This document shows, piece by piece, positions 40,733 through 50,050 of a stretch of DNA of 64,000 bases (within the stretch, counting starts at the first letter, position 1; every line of letters starts with the position of its first letter). A program made the position numbers and the translations under genes. The stretch spans positions 1-64,000 of the forward strand of contig CAZNHZ010000003.1 of NCBI GenBank assembly GCA_964573015.1, read 5' to 3'. The DNA is from JAPUDQ01 sp964573015. GTDB lineage: Bacteria; Patescibacteriota; Saccharimonadia; Saccharimonadales; Saccharimonadaceae. The notes beneath the pieces were generated by a model. That model worked only from the letters and a program-made list of their open reading frames with translations, ran no database searches and was not told the DNA's origin.

Positions 40733-41439
40733 TTGCGCGGCATATACACCAGCGTCGATAGCTCGGCCATCGCGCAATAATCACCCATAGCAGCCGGACT
40801 GCAAATCCTGGTGCCGCCGTCATAGCTGTAGACCTCCGGTGAAGCCGAACCGACGCTCAGTGTCAGTCGGTACAGCTTATCATTGCTGCCGGCGATCGGA
40901 TTCAGCGACATAGACAGCACCGACACTTGCCGCGACAGCATCTCTGACACAATCCCGGTCTTGGCATTGATCGCATACGGATACGGAATCTTGGTGTTGC
41001 GGCCAGCCACGAGCGGCGCCACATTTGAGTCTTGGCATTTACTCGGATCGGCTATCCGCACCAGTGAGATCGGTTTATCCGGATACGAATCATAGCTGTT
41101 GCGATCGGCTGCAGCCGGTGGCGCATCGATACCGTTCCAGGCGTACACTGCCGAGTCTAGACATAACATACCGACACCGCTGCTACTACCGAGCACGTTG
41201 AGCGCAGTACTCGACTCGATATCGCGCGACATAGCCTCTATAATGGTGCGGCCGGATTGATTGATAGTCTTGACAGTCAGGCCTTTGGTATAAAGCCGCG
41301 ACAGGTGAATTGTATCGAGCACAATGAACATTAAGATAAATGATATAAATATCAGCGCAAACATCAGCTCTACTATGGTAAAGCCGGCCGCAAGCGGATT
41401 TTTGGCAGAGAAACGGTTTTTGTGGATATTAGCGACCAT
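40729..41439 (-). CDS. PilW/PulJ-like minor prepilin
   Basis: 236 residues. The prepilin site is AAGFTIVELMFALIFISFILMF, cleaved after G with Phe +1 and Glu +5. The rest is a globular domain. It overlaps the upstream PilV-like gene by 11 bases. Probably part of the pilus tip complex. Confidence 0.83.
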   Translation of the reverse strand: MVANIHKNRFSAKNPLAAGFTIVELMFALIFISFILMFIVLDTIHLSRLYTKGLTVKTINQSGRTIIEAMSRDIESSTALNVLGSSSGVGMLCLDSAVYAWNGIDAPPAAADRNSYDSYPDKPISLVRIADPSKCQDSNVAPLVAGRNTKIPYPYAINAKTGIVSEMLSRQVSVLSMSLNPIAGSNDKLYRLTLSVGSASPEVYSYDGGTRICSPAAMGDYCAMAELSTLVYMPRK

Positions 41440-41998
41440 CGTATAACCTCATTGTTGTTGTCTCGTGTACCAGTCCTTTGTCACCAAGTGCCGACCAGCA
41501 ACCTCGTATCATGACATCAACTGCTTGGGGCGAAACATCACCTCTTGGGTAGGCCTCGACCCATAGACCGGCTCCGGGTTGGGCGTACGACACGGCCGGT
41601 TGGTTGGTATAGTCTTGCAATTTGATACCGCTGCCATCATGCGTCAGATAAAAGGCTTTGTTGGTAGCATTGCAGGTAGTTTCGTTGAAAGTCGGTTTTT
41701 GGGCCGAATTGGTATTTAGATAGCCGCCGTCACCTACCGACTGCAAAATCTTTGCCCACAAAACACCCGGAGTGCCGGGAGCCGGAGCGGTCTTTTGCGC
41801 CATATAGTCATCTCGCAGCGCCCGCAATATGTTCGATTGGCCGGTCATAGCCGTTCTCACGCTGGTGCGCTCCAGGGCCAGCTGCATATCGGCCAAGCCG
41901 CGATTCATGACACTGTGCAAAGCCAGCGTCACGATTGCCAACAGCGCCATCGCCAGCAAGACTTCAATCAAGGTATCGCCGCGTTGATTGGTACTCAT
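41429..41998 (-). CDS. PilV-like minor prepilin
   Basis: 189 residues from ATG 41998. The prepilin site is RGDTLIEVLLAMALLAIV, with Asp instead of Phe at +1 but Glu +5 kept. The ATG overlaps the upstream stop (ATGA). Likely a pilus-tip or adhesin-linked minor pilin. Confidence 0.8.
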   Translation of the reverse strand: MSTNQRGDTLIEVLLAMALLAIVTLALHSVMNRGLADMQLALERTSVRTAMTGQSNILRALRDDYMAQKTAPAPGTPGVLWAKILQSVGDGGYLNTNSAQKPTFNETTCNATNKAFYLTHDGSGIKLQDYTNQPAVSYAQPGAGLWVEAYPRGDVSPQAVDVMIRGCWSALGDKGLVHETTTMRLYDGR

Positions 41999-42870
41999 GT
42001 TTGACACGCCCCCGCTATATCGGCTGACGACAAATCAAATGCTGCCGTAATCGCCGACTGACTAGCACTAAGCTGGCCGCCGACTCTCAGCAACGCCACA
42101 CGATTACTCTCGGCCGAGTCGAAACAGAGATTGGCCGACGCCTGGGCCGGATTGGGGTTTATACCGGTATAAAAATCGACATAACCGCTGCCGCCGCTCT
42201 TTTGTAGGATATTGCCGGCCGAAAATGCATCGGGGTTGTTGCCGGTACCGGTATCAAATACGTATGACTTGCTCTCTCCCGAGGTCGGCGAGCGCAATAC
42301 CATGTAGGCGTTGACTTTCTCAAGCGGTGATTTGCAGCTAGTTAGCTGAACATCCGACGCTTCGTCAACCAGCCCTGCCTCGGCAGTACAAGCTGAGCGC
42401 AGCACCACACCGCCTGGCAATTGTTGTGTCGTGACCAGCGATGAGCGCGTAACCACTTTTGGATTGTACATCTTGAGCACTTCGTCCGATGACTTACCGC
42501 TGCTATCGGCTATCGGGTCTTGACCGACCACATCGTAGACGCGCATCGTAGCAGCCCCCGGCACAAATGTCATGACCTTGCCAAGCAGTATACACTTAGA
42601 TCGACCGGGCAGCTCAGTGCTACTGTCGACCACCGTACCGGTATCAGGGGCGCACATAGTGGTACCATCGCGCAAATTGACCCCACTCAAACTATCGCTG
42701 ACGGTTTGCTGCAATAGCGACTGGATAGTCCGCACTCCATCATGAAATCGAGTACGACTAATCGAGGTCGATACCCCCAAAAAAACAATCATCATCATAA
42801 GGCCGCTGATCGCCAAAAACATCGTAACCTCTACGACGGTAAAACCTCGAGCTGAGATGCACCCTTTCAT
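41995..42870 (-). CDS. GspH/FimT-like minor prepilin
   Basis: 291 residues with the prepilin site ARGFTVVEVTMFLAISGLMMM near the N-terminus (cleavage after G, Glu +5). A C-terminal region has several Cys (RSACTAE, TSCKSP, NLCFD, AGACQT). First of four overlapping minor-pilin genes; no clear promoter was found, and pilD precedes it by 45 bases. Confidence 0.83.
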   Translation of the reverse strand: MKGCISARGFTVVEVTMFLAISGLMMMIVFLGVSTSISRTRFHDGVRTIQSLLQQTVSDSLSGVNLRDGTTMCAPDTGTVVDSSTELPGRSKCILLGKVMTFVPGAATMRVYDVVGQDPIADSSGKSSDEVLKMYNPKVVTRSSLVTTQQLPGGVVLRSACTAEAGLVDEASDVQLTSCKSPLEKVNAYMVLRSPTSGESKSYVFDTGTGNNPDAFSAGNILQKSGGSGYVDFYTGINPNPAQASANLCFDSAESNRVALLRVGGQLSASQSAITAAFDLSSADIAGACQT

Positions 42871-42915
42871 CTAGGCTTGATTATATCACAGAACCACAAG
42901 CGTTATCGTTAATTT

Positions 42916-43716
42916 TTAATAATAGTTGAGCAAAACTCTCATATACCAATCAAGTAGTCCCTCACCCCACAAAAACGCTACAAATCCGGCCGCGATAAGA
43001 AACGGGCCAAACGGTATATGCGAAGTGCGTGACAGTTTGCCCATCAGCAGTCCCGGAAGTATCGCTACCAAACCAAGCGTGTTAGCCAAAAATACCGTTT
43101 CTGCCGCCAATTTCCAGCCAAGCAGCCAGCCCAGCCCGACTCCGAGCTTGACATCGCCAAACCCCACCCAGCGCCGCCGTGAGACAACGTAGAGCATGCC
43201 GTACAAACCGGCAATCGGCAGCAGACCAAGCGCTAACTGCAGCCCTATATCCGCCGCGCTATGCAGCTGCAAAACGGTCATTTTGAGTAGCGCCATGACA
43301 AGCGTCAAAGCAGCCAAGCTCCATGTCAAGCTATCAGGCAGCTCAAACCACCGGATATCATAGACCGCCAGTGCGATCAGCAGCACCAGGGCAACCAGCC
43401 ACATGCCAAAATAGCTCCACTGCCATATCGTTTCGAGACCGTACGGCCAAAACAGATACGAAACCACAAACGAAACTGCCGTCAGGGTTTCGACTATCGG
43501 ATACTGCGGGCTAATCGCACGGCGACAATACCGACAGCGACCGCGCAGCCACAGCCAACTCACCACTGGTATAAGATCGTACCAGGCCAACTCATGATGA
43601 CAATCGACACACTCGCTGCGCTCACGCACCCAGTCACGCTTGTGACGCAACCGCCAGACAAACGCATTTATAAAACTGCCAAAACATAGACCAAGAAGCG
43701 CAAATACAGCTATCAT
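42916..43716 (-). CDS. pilD: Prepilin peptidase
   Basis: 266 residues from ATG 43716. Start FALLGLCFGSFINAFVWRL, a zinc-binding set CVDC and CRYC in the cytosolic loop, and the two catalytic Asp in AVYDIRWFELPD and GFGDVKLGVG. It cleaves and methylates the pilins encoded around it. A TTG at 43725 would overlap the upstream pilin stop. The gene is intact and lies inside the pilus locus. Confidence 0.96.
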   Translation of the reverse strand: MIAVFALLGLCFGSFINAFVWRLRHKRDWVRERSECVDCHHELAWYDLIPVVSWLWLRGRCRYCRRAISPQYPIVETLTAVSFVVSYLFWPYGLETIWQWSYFGMWLVALVLLIALAVYDIRWFELPDSLTWSLAALTLVMALLKMTVLQLHSAADIGLQLALGLLPIAGLYGMLYVVSRRRWVGFGDVKLGVGLGWLLGWKLAAETVFLANTLGLVAILPGLLMGKLSRTSHIPFGPFLIAAGFVAFLWGEGLLDWYMRVLLNYY

Positions 43717-43721
43717 TGTGG

Positions 43722-44377
43722 TCAATTCTGGGTACAGTATAGGTCATTACTCTCAAGTACAGTCACGATTGCAAAAGCCCTGGTAGTACTTGCACCGCTT
43801 GCAAGCGTACCATCGGTGTTACAACGACCACCTGCCAAGTACCAGATTTTGCCGCCGTNNNNNNNNNNNNNNNNNNNNNNNNNNNNNNNNNNNNNNNNNN
43901 NNNNNNNNNNNNNNNNNNNNNNNNNNNNNNNNNNNNNNNNNNNNNNNNNNNNNNNNNNAGCGTACCATCGGTGTTACAACGACCACCTGCCAAGTACCAG
44001 ATTTTGCCGCCGTTTGTACTGTCAAATTTTGTCGATGCTGCAGGCGTCGTGGTAGCTGCGCCGGCAGTCATTGTGTAAGCTCCTTTGAGCGGGTCTTCAA
44101 ATTTGTCGCCCAGGCTAGTGACAAATTTGGTGACAAATCCACTAGCGCCGTTGTCTACTACGGTAGCTTGTAGGGGCAGCGTGGCCTGATGATTACCGGC
44201 ATAGTTTGATAATGCAGCTTGCAACCGCCCCACATCACTGCGGCGCTGCGTGTCGCGCTGTGAGCGTTGCAGCGCTGGTACTGCTAGGAATACGATTAGG
44301 AATATCAGGGCGGCGATAGCCAGTACCAAGACGACTTCGATGATAGTGAAGCCTTTTTGCGTAGGACTATAGTTCAC
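43722..44377 (-). CDS. Type IV pilin 1, interrupted by a scaffold gap
   Basis: Starts GTG 44377 after GAGGGGAG. Leader VNYSPTQKG is cleaved before FTIIEVVLVLAIAALIFLIVF. The gene is split by 100 N at 43859-43958, and the 55 bases on each side (43804-43858 and 43959-44013) are identical, so the true gene is almost certainly one short ORF with that segment counted once. In that reading the C-terminus is FAIVTVLESNDLYCTQN with stop at 43722, near-identical to pilin 2. The stop seen at 43763 is an artefact of the gap. Confidence 0.82.
43859..43958. other. Scaffold gap (100 N) with 55-bp duplicated flanks
   Basis: Exactly 100 N. The 55 bases before it (43804-43858) equal the 55 bases after it (43959-44013), so two contig ends were joined without merging their overlap. 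Confidence 0.9.
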
Positions 44378-44431
44378 AGACTCTCCCCTCTGTATGCATA
44401 TTTTTATCACTTAACAATTTGTGACCGCTGT

Positions 44432-44929
44432 CTAGTTTTGCGTACAGTACAAATCGTTACTCTCAAGCACGGTGGTTATAGCAAAAGCCCTGGTAGTACT
44501 TGCACCGCTTGCAAGCGTGCCATCGGTGTTACAACGACCACCTGCCAAGTACCAGATTTTGCCGCCGTCGGATGAGAAAGTAACACTAGCACTAGGAGTA
44601 GTCGTCGCTACGCCGGCAGTCATTGTGTAAGCTCCTTTGAGCGGGTCTTCAAATTTGTCGCCGGTACTTGTCATAAATTTAGATACGAAGCCGCTTGCAC
44701 TTGTATCCGTCATTTGGGCAACTGTAGGAATAGTCGCCTGATGGTTACCGGCATAATTTGACGCGGCAGCTTGCAAACGGCCGACGTCACTGCGGCGCTG
44801 AGTGTCGCGCTGTGAGCGCTGGAGAGCCGGTACCGCCAAGAATACGATCAAAAAGATCAGGGCGGCGATAGCCAGCACCAAGACGACTTCGATGATAGTG
44901 AAGCCTTTTTGCGTTTGTTTGGTAGTCAT
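44432..44929 (-). CDS. Type IV pilin 2 (probable major pilin)
   Basis: 165 residues from ATG 44929 with AAAGG upstream. Leader MTTKQTQKG, cleaved before FTIIEVVLVLAIAALIFLIVF; the conserved RSQRDTQRRSDVGRLQAA alpha-1 C follows, then a short globular head ending NDLYCTQN. The first half is almost identical to pilin 1; the middle of the head differs, as expected for subunit variants. A GTG at 44947 is a less likely start. Confidence 0.9.
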   Translation of the reverse strand: MTTKQTQKGFTIIEVVLVLAIAALIFLIVFLAVPALQRSQRDTQRRSDVGRLQAAASNYAGNHQATIPTVAQMTDTSASGFVSKFMTSTGDKFEDPLKGAYTMTAGVATTTPSASVTFSSDGGKIWYLAGGRCNTDGTLASGASTTRAFAITTVLESNDLYCTQN

Positions 44930-45030
44930 GATTTGTATACCTTTCACCCACTCGCGGGTATAGCTAATTACCTTATGTGTGACATTATAGCCTGCTCATC
45001 TCAAAAAACGCAAGCATTTTGACAGCTAAA

Positions 45031-46245
45031 CTACTTGATTGCTCCCGAGCCAATCAGACCGTAAACCGGCAGCAATATCGCCACCACCATGATACCGGCC
45101 ATCAAGGCCATCACTACCATAAGCGCCGGTTCGATGATCGTCGAGATTGCCTTGATCTCGTTGTCCAACTCGTTTTCATAAAAGGTCGCAACTTTGTCCA
45201 TCATGGCGTCAACCGCGCCGGACTGTTCACCGATACCGATCATCTGCGGTACCAGCGGAAGTATACCCTCTTGGTCTTTGAGCGATACCGATAGGGCTTT
45301 GCCGCCCTTGACCTTATCGGCGGCTCTGAGGATAGACTGCGCCACCACCACGTTGTTGACCGCCCGTGAGGAAATCGTCAAGGTCTCAAGCATCTGCACG
45401 CCGGTCGATAGCAATGTCTCACCGGTGCGGGTAAACCGCGCCATGTAGAGCTTGCGCATCAGCGGCGAAAACAGCGGTACGTTTAATTTGATGCGATCCC
45501 ACCACCGCCGGCCGTCATCGGTTTCGATAAATCGATGCGCGAAAAATATCGTCGCGCCCGTCGCAATCAGCAGCAGCCACCAGAAATTCGTGACAAAATG
45601 CGCTACAAATACCAATGCCTGAGTGACAAACGGCAATGACTGCTTGAGGTCACGGTACAGCTGCTCAATCTGCGGAATAACCGTAACCAGCATAAATACC
45701 AGCACGCCGATTATCACCAGCAGCACTATAATCGGATAGACCATAGCACCGCGGACTTTCGACATAACTTCGGCGTCTTTTTCGAGCTGGGTAGCAATCC
45801 GATCGAGCGAACGATCGAGTGTACCCGATACTTCGCCGGCGGCAATCAGCGCAATAAACACGTTACTAAACACCTTGGGGTATTTGGCAAATGACTCCGA
45901 CAGCGTCTTGCCGCCCTCGACATCGGCGATGACGGACTGCACTATCAACTTGAGAGCGTTGTTGGGCGTTTGTTCGCTAACTGTTCTAAGGCTCTGCGTA
46001 AGCGGCAAACCGGCATTTATAAGCGTAGCCAGCTGGCGAGCAAAAATCACCTTGTCTTTGCTGCTAATCCGCTTGGTGATTCGCGAAATGAAACTCTCCG
46101 ACTCACTCTTGGGGGTCAATTTTATCGGCGTTAGTCCTTGAGCCATCAACACTTTGGCGGCGGCACGGTCGGACTCGGCCTGCATAGTGGCTTTGACTTT
46201 TTTGTTGCTGGCCGCGTCGCGGGCGACGTATTCGTACTCTATCAT
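45031..46245 (-). CDS. pilC: Pilus inner-membrane platform protein PilC
   Basis: 404 residues, GspF/PilC family. Two GspF domains (FARQLATLINAGLPLTQSL and FTRTGETLLSTGVQMLETL), each followed by transmembrane helices, and the final helix PALMVVMALMAGIMVVAILLPVYGL. It anchors the ATPases and assembles pilin. It begins directly after pilT, so pilB-pilT-pilC are co-transcribed. Confidence 0.96.
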   Translation of the reverse strand: MIEYEYVARDAASNKKVKATMQAESDRAAAKVLMAQGLTPIKLTPKSESESFISRITKRISSKDKVIFARQLATLINAGLPLTQSLRTVSEQTPNNALKLIVQSVIADVEGGKTLSESFAKYPKVFSNVFIALIAAGEVSGTLDRSLDRIATQLEKDAEVMSKVRGAMVYPIIVLLVIIGVLVFMLVTVIPQIEQLYRDLKQSLPFVTQALVFVAHFVTNFWWLLLIATGATIFFAHRFIETDDGRRWWDRIKLNVPLFSPLMRKLYMARFTRTGETLLSTGVQMLETLTISSRAVNNVVVAQSILRAADKVKGGKALSVSLKDQEGILPLVPQMIGIGEQSGAVDAMMDKVATFYENELDNEIKAISTIIEPALMVVMALMAGIMVVAILLPVYGLIGSGAIK

Positions 46246-47322
46246 CTAGCCCCTCATCATCCGTTCTAGCTCGGTAATATCTACGGCAAAGTTGCGAGCT
46301 TGATCATAGGTAATCGTACCGCTTTGCACCAAACTATGCAGCGTCTTGTCCATCGACTGCATGCCTTGGTCGGCCCCGGTCTGAATCACGGCATCGAGCT
46401 GATGGGTTTTGCCCTCACGAATAATATTGCGAACAGCCGAGTTGGCAACCAATATCTCAGCAGCGACAACCCGACCGCCGCCGATAGCTGGCACCAAGCG
46501 TTGCGAACAAACTGCCATCAAAATGTTCGACAGTTGGGCTCGTATCTGCGGTTGCTGGTGCGGCGGAAAAACGTCGATCATGCGGTCGATACTTTGAGCC
46601 GCCGAGTTGGTATGCAGCGTCGCAAACACCAAGTGGCCGGTCTCGGCGATGGTGATAGCGGCCGAGATCGTCTCGAGGTCACGCATCTCACCAATTAGCA
46701 CGACGTCGGGGTCTTGGCGCAAGCTTGAGCGTAGCGCCGCCGAAAAACTATAAGTGTCATAGTGTACTTCGCGTTGTACGACCACCGATTTTTTGCTGCG
46801 GTGTGTAAACTCAACCGGGTCTTCGATGGTGATAATATGATGTGATTTTTCGGAGTTTATTTTGTCAACCAGAGCAGCCAGCGTAGTTGACTTACCCGAG
46901 CCGGTCGGCCCCGTAACCAGCACCAGCCCGCGCGGATAGTTGGCAAATTCATTGACTATCACCGGCATACCCAGCTCGGCGATCGACTTTATTTCGTTGG
47001 GAATCAACCTTAGCGCGGCTGCCAAGTTGCCGCGTTCATGAAATGCGTTGACTCGAAAACGCGCGAGGTTGCCAAATGCAAAACTAAAGTCAAACTCTTT
47101 GTCTTTGAGGAGTATCTGCTGCTGTTCTTCGTCAAGGATGGCAAAAATTAGTTTCTCAACTTCTTCGGGATTTAGCGACTCGGTACTGGCGATCGGCACC
47201 AGCGTACCATCGACACGCAACATCGGCGGCAACCCCACCTGCAAGTGGAGATCGCTCGCTCGATGCCGAATAACGTCTTCGAGGAGCGTTTCTATCCGAA
47301 GTTCCTTACGCGTCTCTACCAT
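46246..47322 (-). CDS. pilT: Pilus retraction ATPase PilT
   Basis: 358 residues. Walker A GPTGSGKST (near residue 140), the Asp and His boxes (ITIEDPVEFTHRSKKS, TLHTNSAAQSIDRMID) and the PilT-specific C-terminal AVRNIIREGK. It depolymerises pili, giving retraction and twitching. Sits between pilB and pilC. Confidence 0.96.
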   Translation of the reverse strand: MVETRKELRIETLLEDVIRHRASDLHLQVGLPPMLRVDGTLVPIASTESLNPEEVEKLIFAILDEEQQQILLKDKEFDFSFAFGNLARFRVNAFHERGNLAAALRLIPNEIKSIAELGMPVIVNEFANYPRGLVLVTGPTGSGKSTTLAALVDKINSEKSHHIITIEDPVEFTHRSKKSVVVQREVHYDTYSFSAALRSSLRQDPDVVLIGEMRDLETISAAITIAETGHLVFATLHTNSAAQSIDRMIDVFPPHQQPQIRAQLSNILMAVCSQRLVPAIGGGRVVAAEILVANSAVRNIIREGKTHQLDAVIQTGADQGMQSMDKTLHSLVQSGTITYDQARNFAVDITELERMMRG

Positions 47323-47337
47323 ATCCCACCTTTCCTA

Positions 47338-49107
47338 TTATGCCATATTGCTCGCCACACGATTGACCTCGTCGAGCGTAGTAATACCTTGCAGAGCTTT
47401 CATGTAGCCGTCTTGGCGCATCGATATCATGCCTTCGGCAATTGCCAGTTGCTGTATCTCGGCGCTGGTAGCGCGTTTGGAGATGAGATTTTGAATCGTT
47501 AACGAAATATCCATAACCTCAAACACGCCAATCCGACCCTTGAATCCGCCCGGGGTTGTCTGCGTATCTTCCCCCTTCATTAAAGTATAAGCGTTTTGGC
47601 CGGCAAGTGGTAGTCCTTTATAGCCAATATCGCTCTCCACCCCTGGTAAATCAGCACGGGTTTTGGGCAACAGCATGCCAACCGTCTCATGAATCGACTT
47701 GGTTTCCAGCTCATTGGACTGATACGATCGCTTACCCTCCTCGGCGTTGCGCCGCACCAAACGCTGACCGATGATCGTGTTGACCGTACTGGCGATCAAA
47801 AACGGCTCAATACCCATATCGAGCAGTCGCGGCAGCACTCCGGCCGCCGAATTGGTGTGCAGCGTGCTAAATACCAGATGTCCGGTCAACGCCGCCTGCA
47901 CCGCCAGCTCGGCAGTTTCTTTGTCTCGAATCTCCCCCACCATGACGACATCGGGGTCTTGGCGCAGAATCGACCGCAAACCGCTGGCAAACGTCAGACC
48001 GACATCACCGTTGACTTGTATCTGGTTGACGCCGGGAATCTTGTACTCCACCGGGTCTTCGAGAGTGACGATATTTATGCTGTTGTCAAATATCTCTTTG
48101 ACCAGGGCATAGAGACTGGTTGACTTACCCGAGCCAGTTGGCCCCGAGGTCAGCACCATACCGTTGGGCCGCGACAGTCCTTTGCGCACCCGAGCCAGCG
48201 AGCGGCCGACATAGCCCATTTCCTCGAGGTTGAGCGCACTGCCGGATTTGTCGAGCAAACGAATCACCACTTGCTCGCCCCACACCACCGGACTAATCGC
48301 TATACGCAAATCAACGTCGCGCTCCGCCACCTGAATTGCAAACTGCCCATCCTGCGGTATGCGGTGTTCGTCGATTTTTAGGTTACTAAGAATCTTGATA
48401 CGCGAGATTAGCGCCGGCTCGATACTCTTGGGCAGCTTCATGATTTCACGCAGCACGCCGTCTACCCGACAACGAATTTTGAGCGAATCCTCAAGCGGCT
48501 CAACATGCACATCCGATGCCCTAGCCCGAACCGCGTATTCCAAAATCGTGCTCAGCGCCCGGCTAATTGGCGAATCCTGGCTGACTTGCAGCTGGGCCGA
48601 CTCCGAAGCTTTGGTTTCTTCGCTGTTGGCGATATTTACCGCCGCACTCACCCCGCCAGCTAGGTCGGTGTGGTATTGGTCGAGCACATGCCGCACGCCC
48701 TCTTCGGAGGCCATAAAAACATTGAGCGGACGGTTAATCTTGTTCGCCAGATAATCCACCGCCTGCACGTTATTGCCGTCGATCATTGCCACCGCCAACC
48801 GGCCCTTGACCATCCCGAGCGGTACTGCCATAAACCGCTCGGCGATTTCGCGGCTCAGCAGCGCCAAAACTCGCTGGTCGATCGTCGCGTTTGTCAGATT
48901 GACATACGGCACGTTCGACACCACCGCGAGTGCTTTGGTGAGCTGTTCCTCGCTAATTGCTTTGGTTTCTACCAGGTGAGTCAGGAGCGGTTTTTTGTCG
49001 GCCTTGGCCTGAGTTTTGGCCGCTTTAATCGTCTCAGACGTCACATAACCCTCGTCAATGAGGATTTTCTCAATCTTTTCCTGATGGTCGTCTGTGAGTA
49101 CCGCCAT
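47338..49107 (-). CDS. pilB: Pilus extension ATPase PilB (GspE family)
   Basis: 589 residues from ATG 49107 (GGAGG 8 bases upstream). An N-terminal MshEN-like domain is followed by the ATPase with Walker A GPTGSGKST (near residue 326), Walker B VVMVGEIRDKETAE and TLHTNSAAGVLPRLLDMG. The tetra-cysteine zinc site usual before GY/GFKGRxGxxE is missing: the segment between RRNAEEGK and GGFKGRIGVFEVMD has no CxxC pair and is longer than usual. Confidence 0.95.
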   Translation of the reverse strand: MAVLTDDHQEKIEKILIDEGYVTSETIKAAKTQAKADKKPLLTHLVETKAISEEQLTKALAVVSNVPYVNLTNATIDQRVLALLSREIAERFMAVPLGMVKGRLAVAMIDGNNVQAVDYLANKINRPLNVFMASEEGVRHVLDQYHTDLAGGVSAAVNIANSEETKASESAQLQVSQDSPISRALSTILEYAVRARASDVHVEPLEDSLKIRCRVDGVLREIMKLPKSIEPALISRIKILSNLKIDEHRIPQDGQFAIQVAERDVDLRIAISPVVWGEQVVIRLLDKSGSALNLEEMGYVGRSLARVRKGLSRPNGMVLTSGPTGSGKSTSLYALVKEIFDNSINIVTLEDPVEYKIPGVNQIQVNGDVGLTFASGLRSILRQDPDVVMVGEIRDKETAELAVQAALTGHLVFSTLHTNSAAGVLPRLLDMGIEPFLIASTVNTIIGQRLVRRNAEEGKRSYQSNELETKSIHETVGMLLPKTRADLPGVESDIGYKGLPLAGQNAYTLMKGEDTQTTPGGFKGRIGVFEVMDISLTIQNLISKRATSAEIQQLAIAEGMISMRQDGYMKALQGITTLDEVNRVASNMA

Positions 49108-49133
49108 GCCACTGACCTCCAGCAATCGACCGG

Positions 49134-49379
49134 TTAGTTACCGTTAAATGGTTTCTGATTTGATGGTGTGCCGATAGTTATAGGCACTCCCGGATTATTT
49201 GCATCGGCATTAAATATACGTGTATCGGGAGTCGGCACAGTCGATGATATCGGCTCAACCACCTCAACCATCACCTTGCTGTTACGATCAGATGGTATCA
49301 GCAGTCGCCCCGCCAAGTAGCCGAGGCCCAGACAAACCGCCGCAATCAGGATAATCAGTGCTATGTCGTTTTTTTTCAT
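49134..49379 (-). CDS. Small membrane protein in the pilus operon
   Basis: 81 residues; one N-terminal transmembrane helix (IALIILIAAVCLGLGYLAG) and a short outside domain. Located where PilP might be, between pilO and pilB, but without PilP sequence features. It overlaps pilO by 4 bases (ATGA). Role unknown. Confidence 0.65.
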   Translation of the reverse strand: MKKNDIALIILIAAVCLGLGYLAGRLLIPSDRNSKVMVEVVEPISSTVPTPDTRIFNADANNPGVPITIGTPSNQKPFNGN

Positions 49380-50047
49380 TGTTTGAGCGTCCTTTTTTCG
49401 ATAGTGATGGTTTTGCTCGGCTGATAGTAAGTCATGACCATTAGGCTGGCTCGCAATTCTCTGTCGGAGTTGCCCTGTACCGATAAATTAACGATGTGCA
49501 TCGGCCGGATCGAGCGCTCCAGCTGCTGTATAAACGCTTTGATAGCGTCGTAATTGCCGGCAACCTCGATAGCGTATGACTGCTCAACCGGCTCGACTTT
49601 GGTTGGCTTGCCATCGGTCGGCGGAGTCACAGTCGCTCCCCCTGGTACACTAATACCCACCAAACTGACACCGGCTTTCGGCGCAACGTTTTTTTGCAGG
49701 GCGGCCGGCAAATCGGTGACACTCGGATTGCTCGGCAAAGCGTCTAAGATAACCGACAAGGTCGTTTGCTCGGCATAAGCTTTGGTTTTGGCCAGATCGC
49801 CGTTGGCGATCAGCTTCTTGATCTCGGCATCGAGTGTTTCGACCGCTTTGATATTGGCGCTCAGCGTACTGTCGGCCTTGGACTTAGCGCCAATAATTTG
49901 GTTATGAAATGCAAAATCCTGATAAACAAACTGCAGCGCCACCAGAACCAGCGACACAACGCCGGCCGCAATCGCTACCCAGACAAAGACCATCTTGCCG
50001 GCTGACTCTATCAGGCGTCGTTTGGTAAGTTGTGTCTGTTTCGCCAT
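49376..50047 (-). CDS. pilO: PilO-like pilus alignment protein
   Basis: 223 residues. One transmembrane helix (residues 20-40), a coiled-coil region (NIKAVETLDAEIKKLIANG) and a small C-terminal alpha/beta domain (YAIEVAGNYDAIKAFIQQLER), matching PilO layout. It links the platform to the PilM/N ring. It starts 3 bases after pilN. Confidence 0.82.
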   Translation of the reverse strand: MAKQTQLTKRRLIESAGKMVFVWVAIAAGVVSLVLVALQFVYQDFAFHNQIIGAKSKADSTLSANIKAVETLDAEIKKLIANGDLAKTKAYAEQTTLSVILDALPSNPSVTDLPAALQKNVAPKAGVSLVGISVPGGATVTPPTDGKPTKVEPVEQSYAIEVAGNYDAIKAFIQQLERSIRPMHIVNLSVQGNSDRELRASLMVMTYYQPSKTITIEKRTLKQ

Positions 50048-50050
50048 AGC

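Noticed and set aside
43763..44410. Pilin 1 ending at 43763 with a novel C-terminus
   Set aside because: That end comes from reading the duplicated flank in the wrong frame across the N gap; merging the 55-bp overlap restores a normal pilin end.
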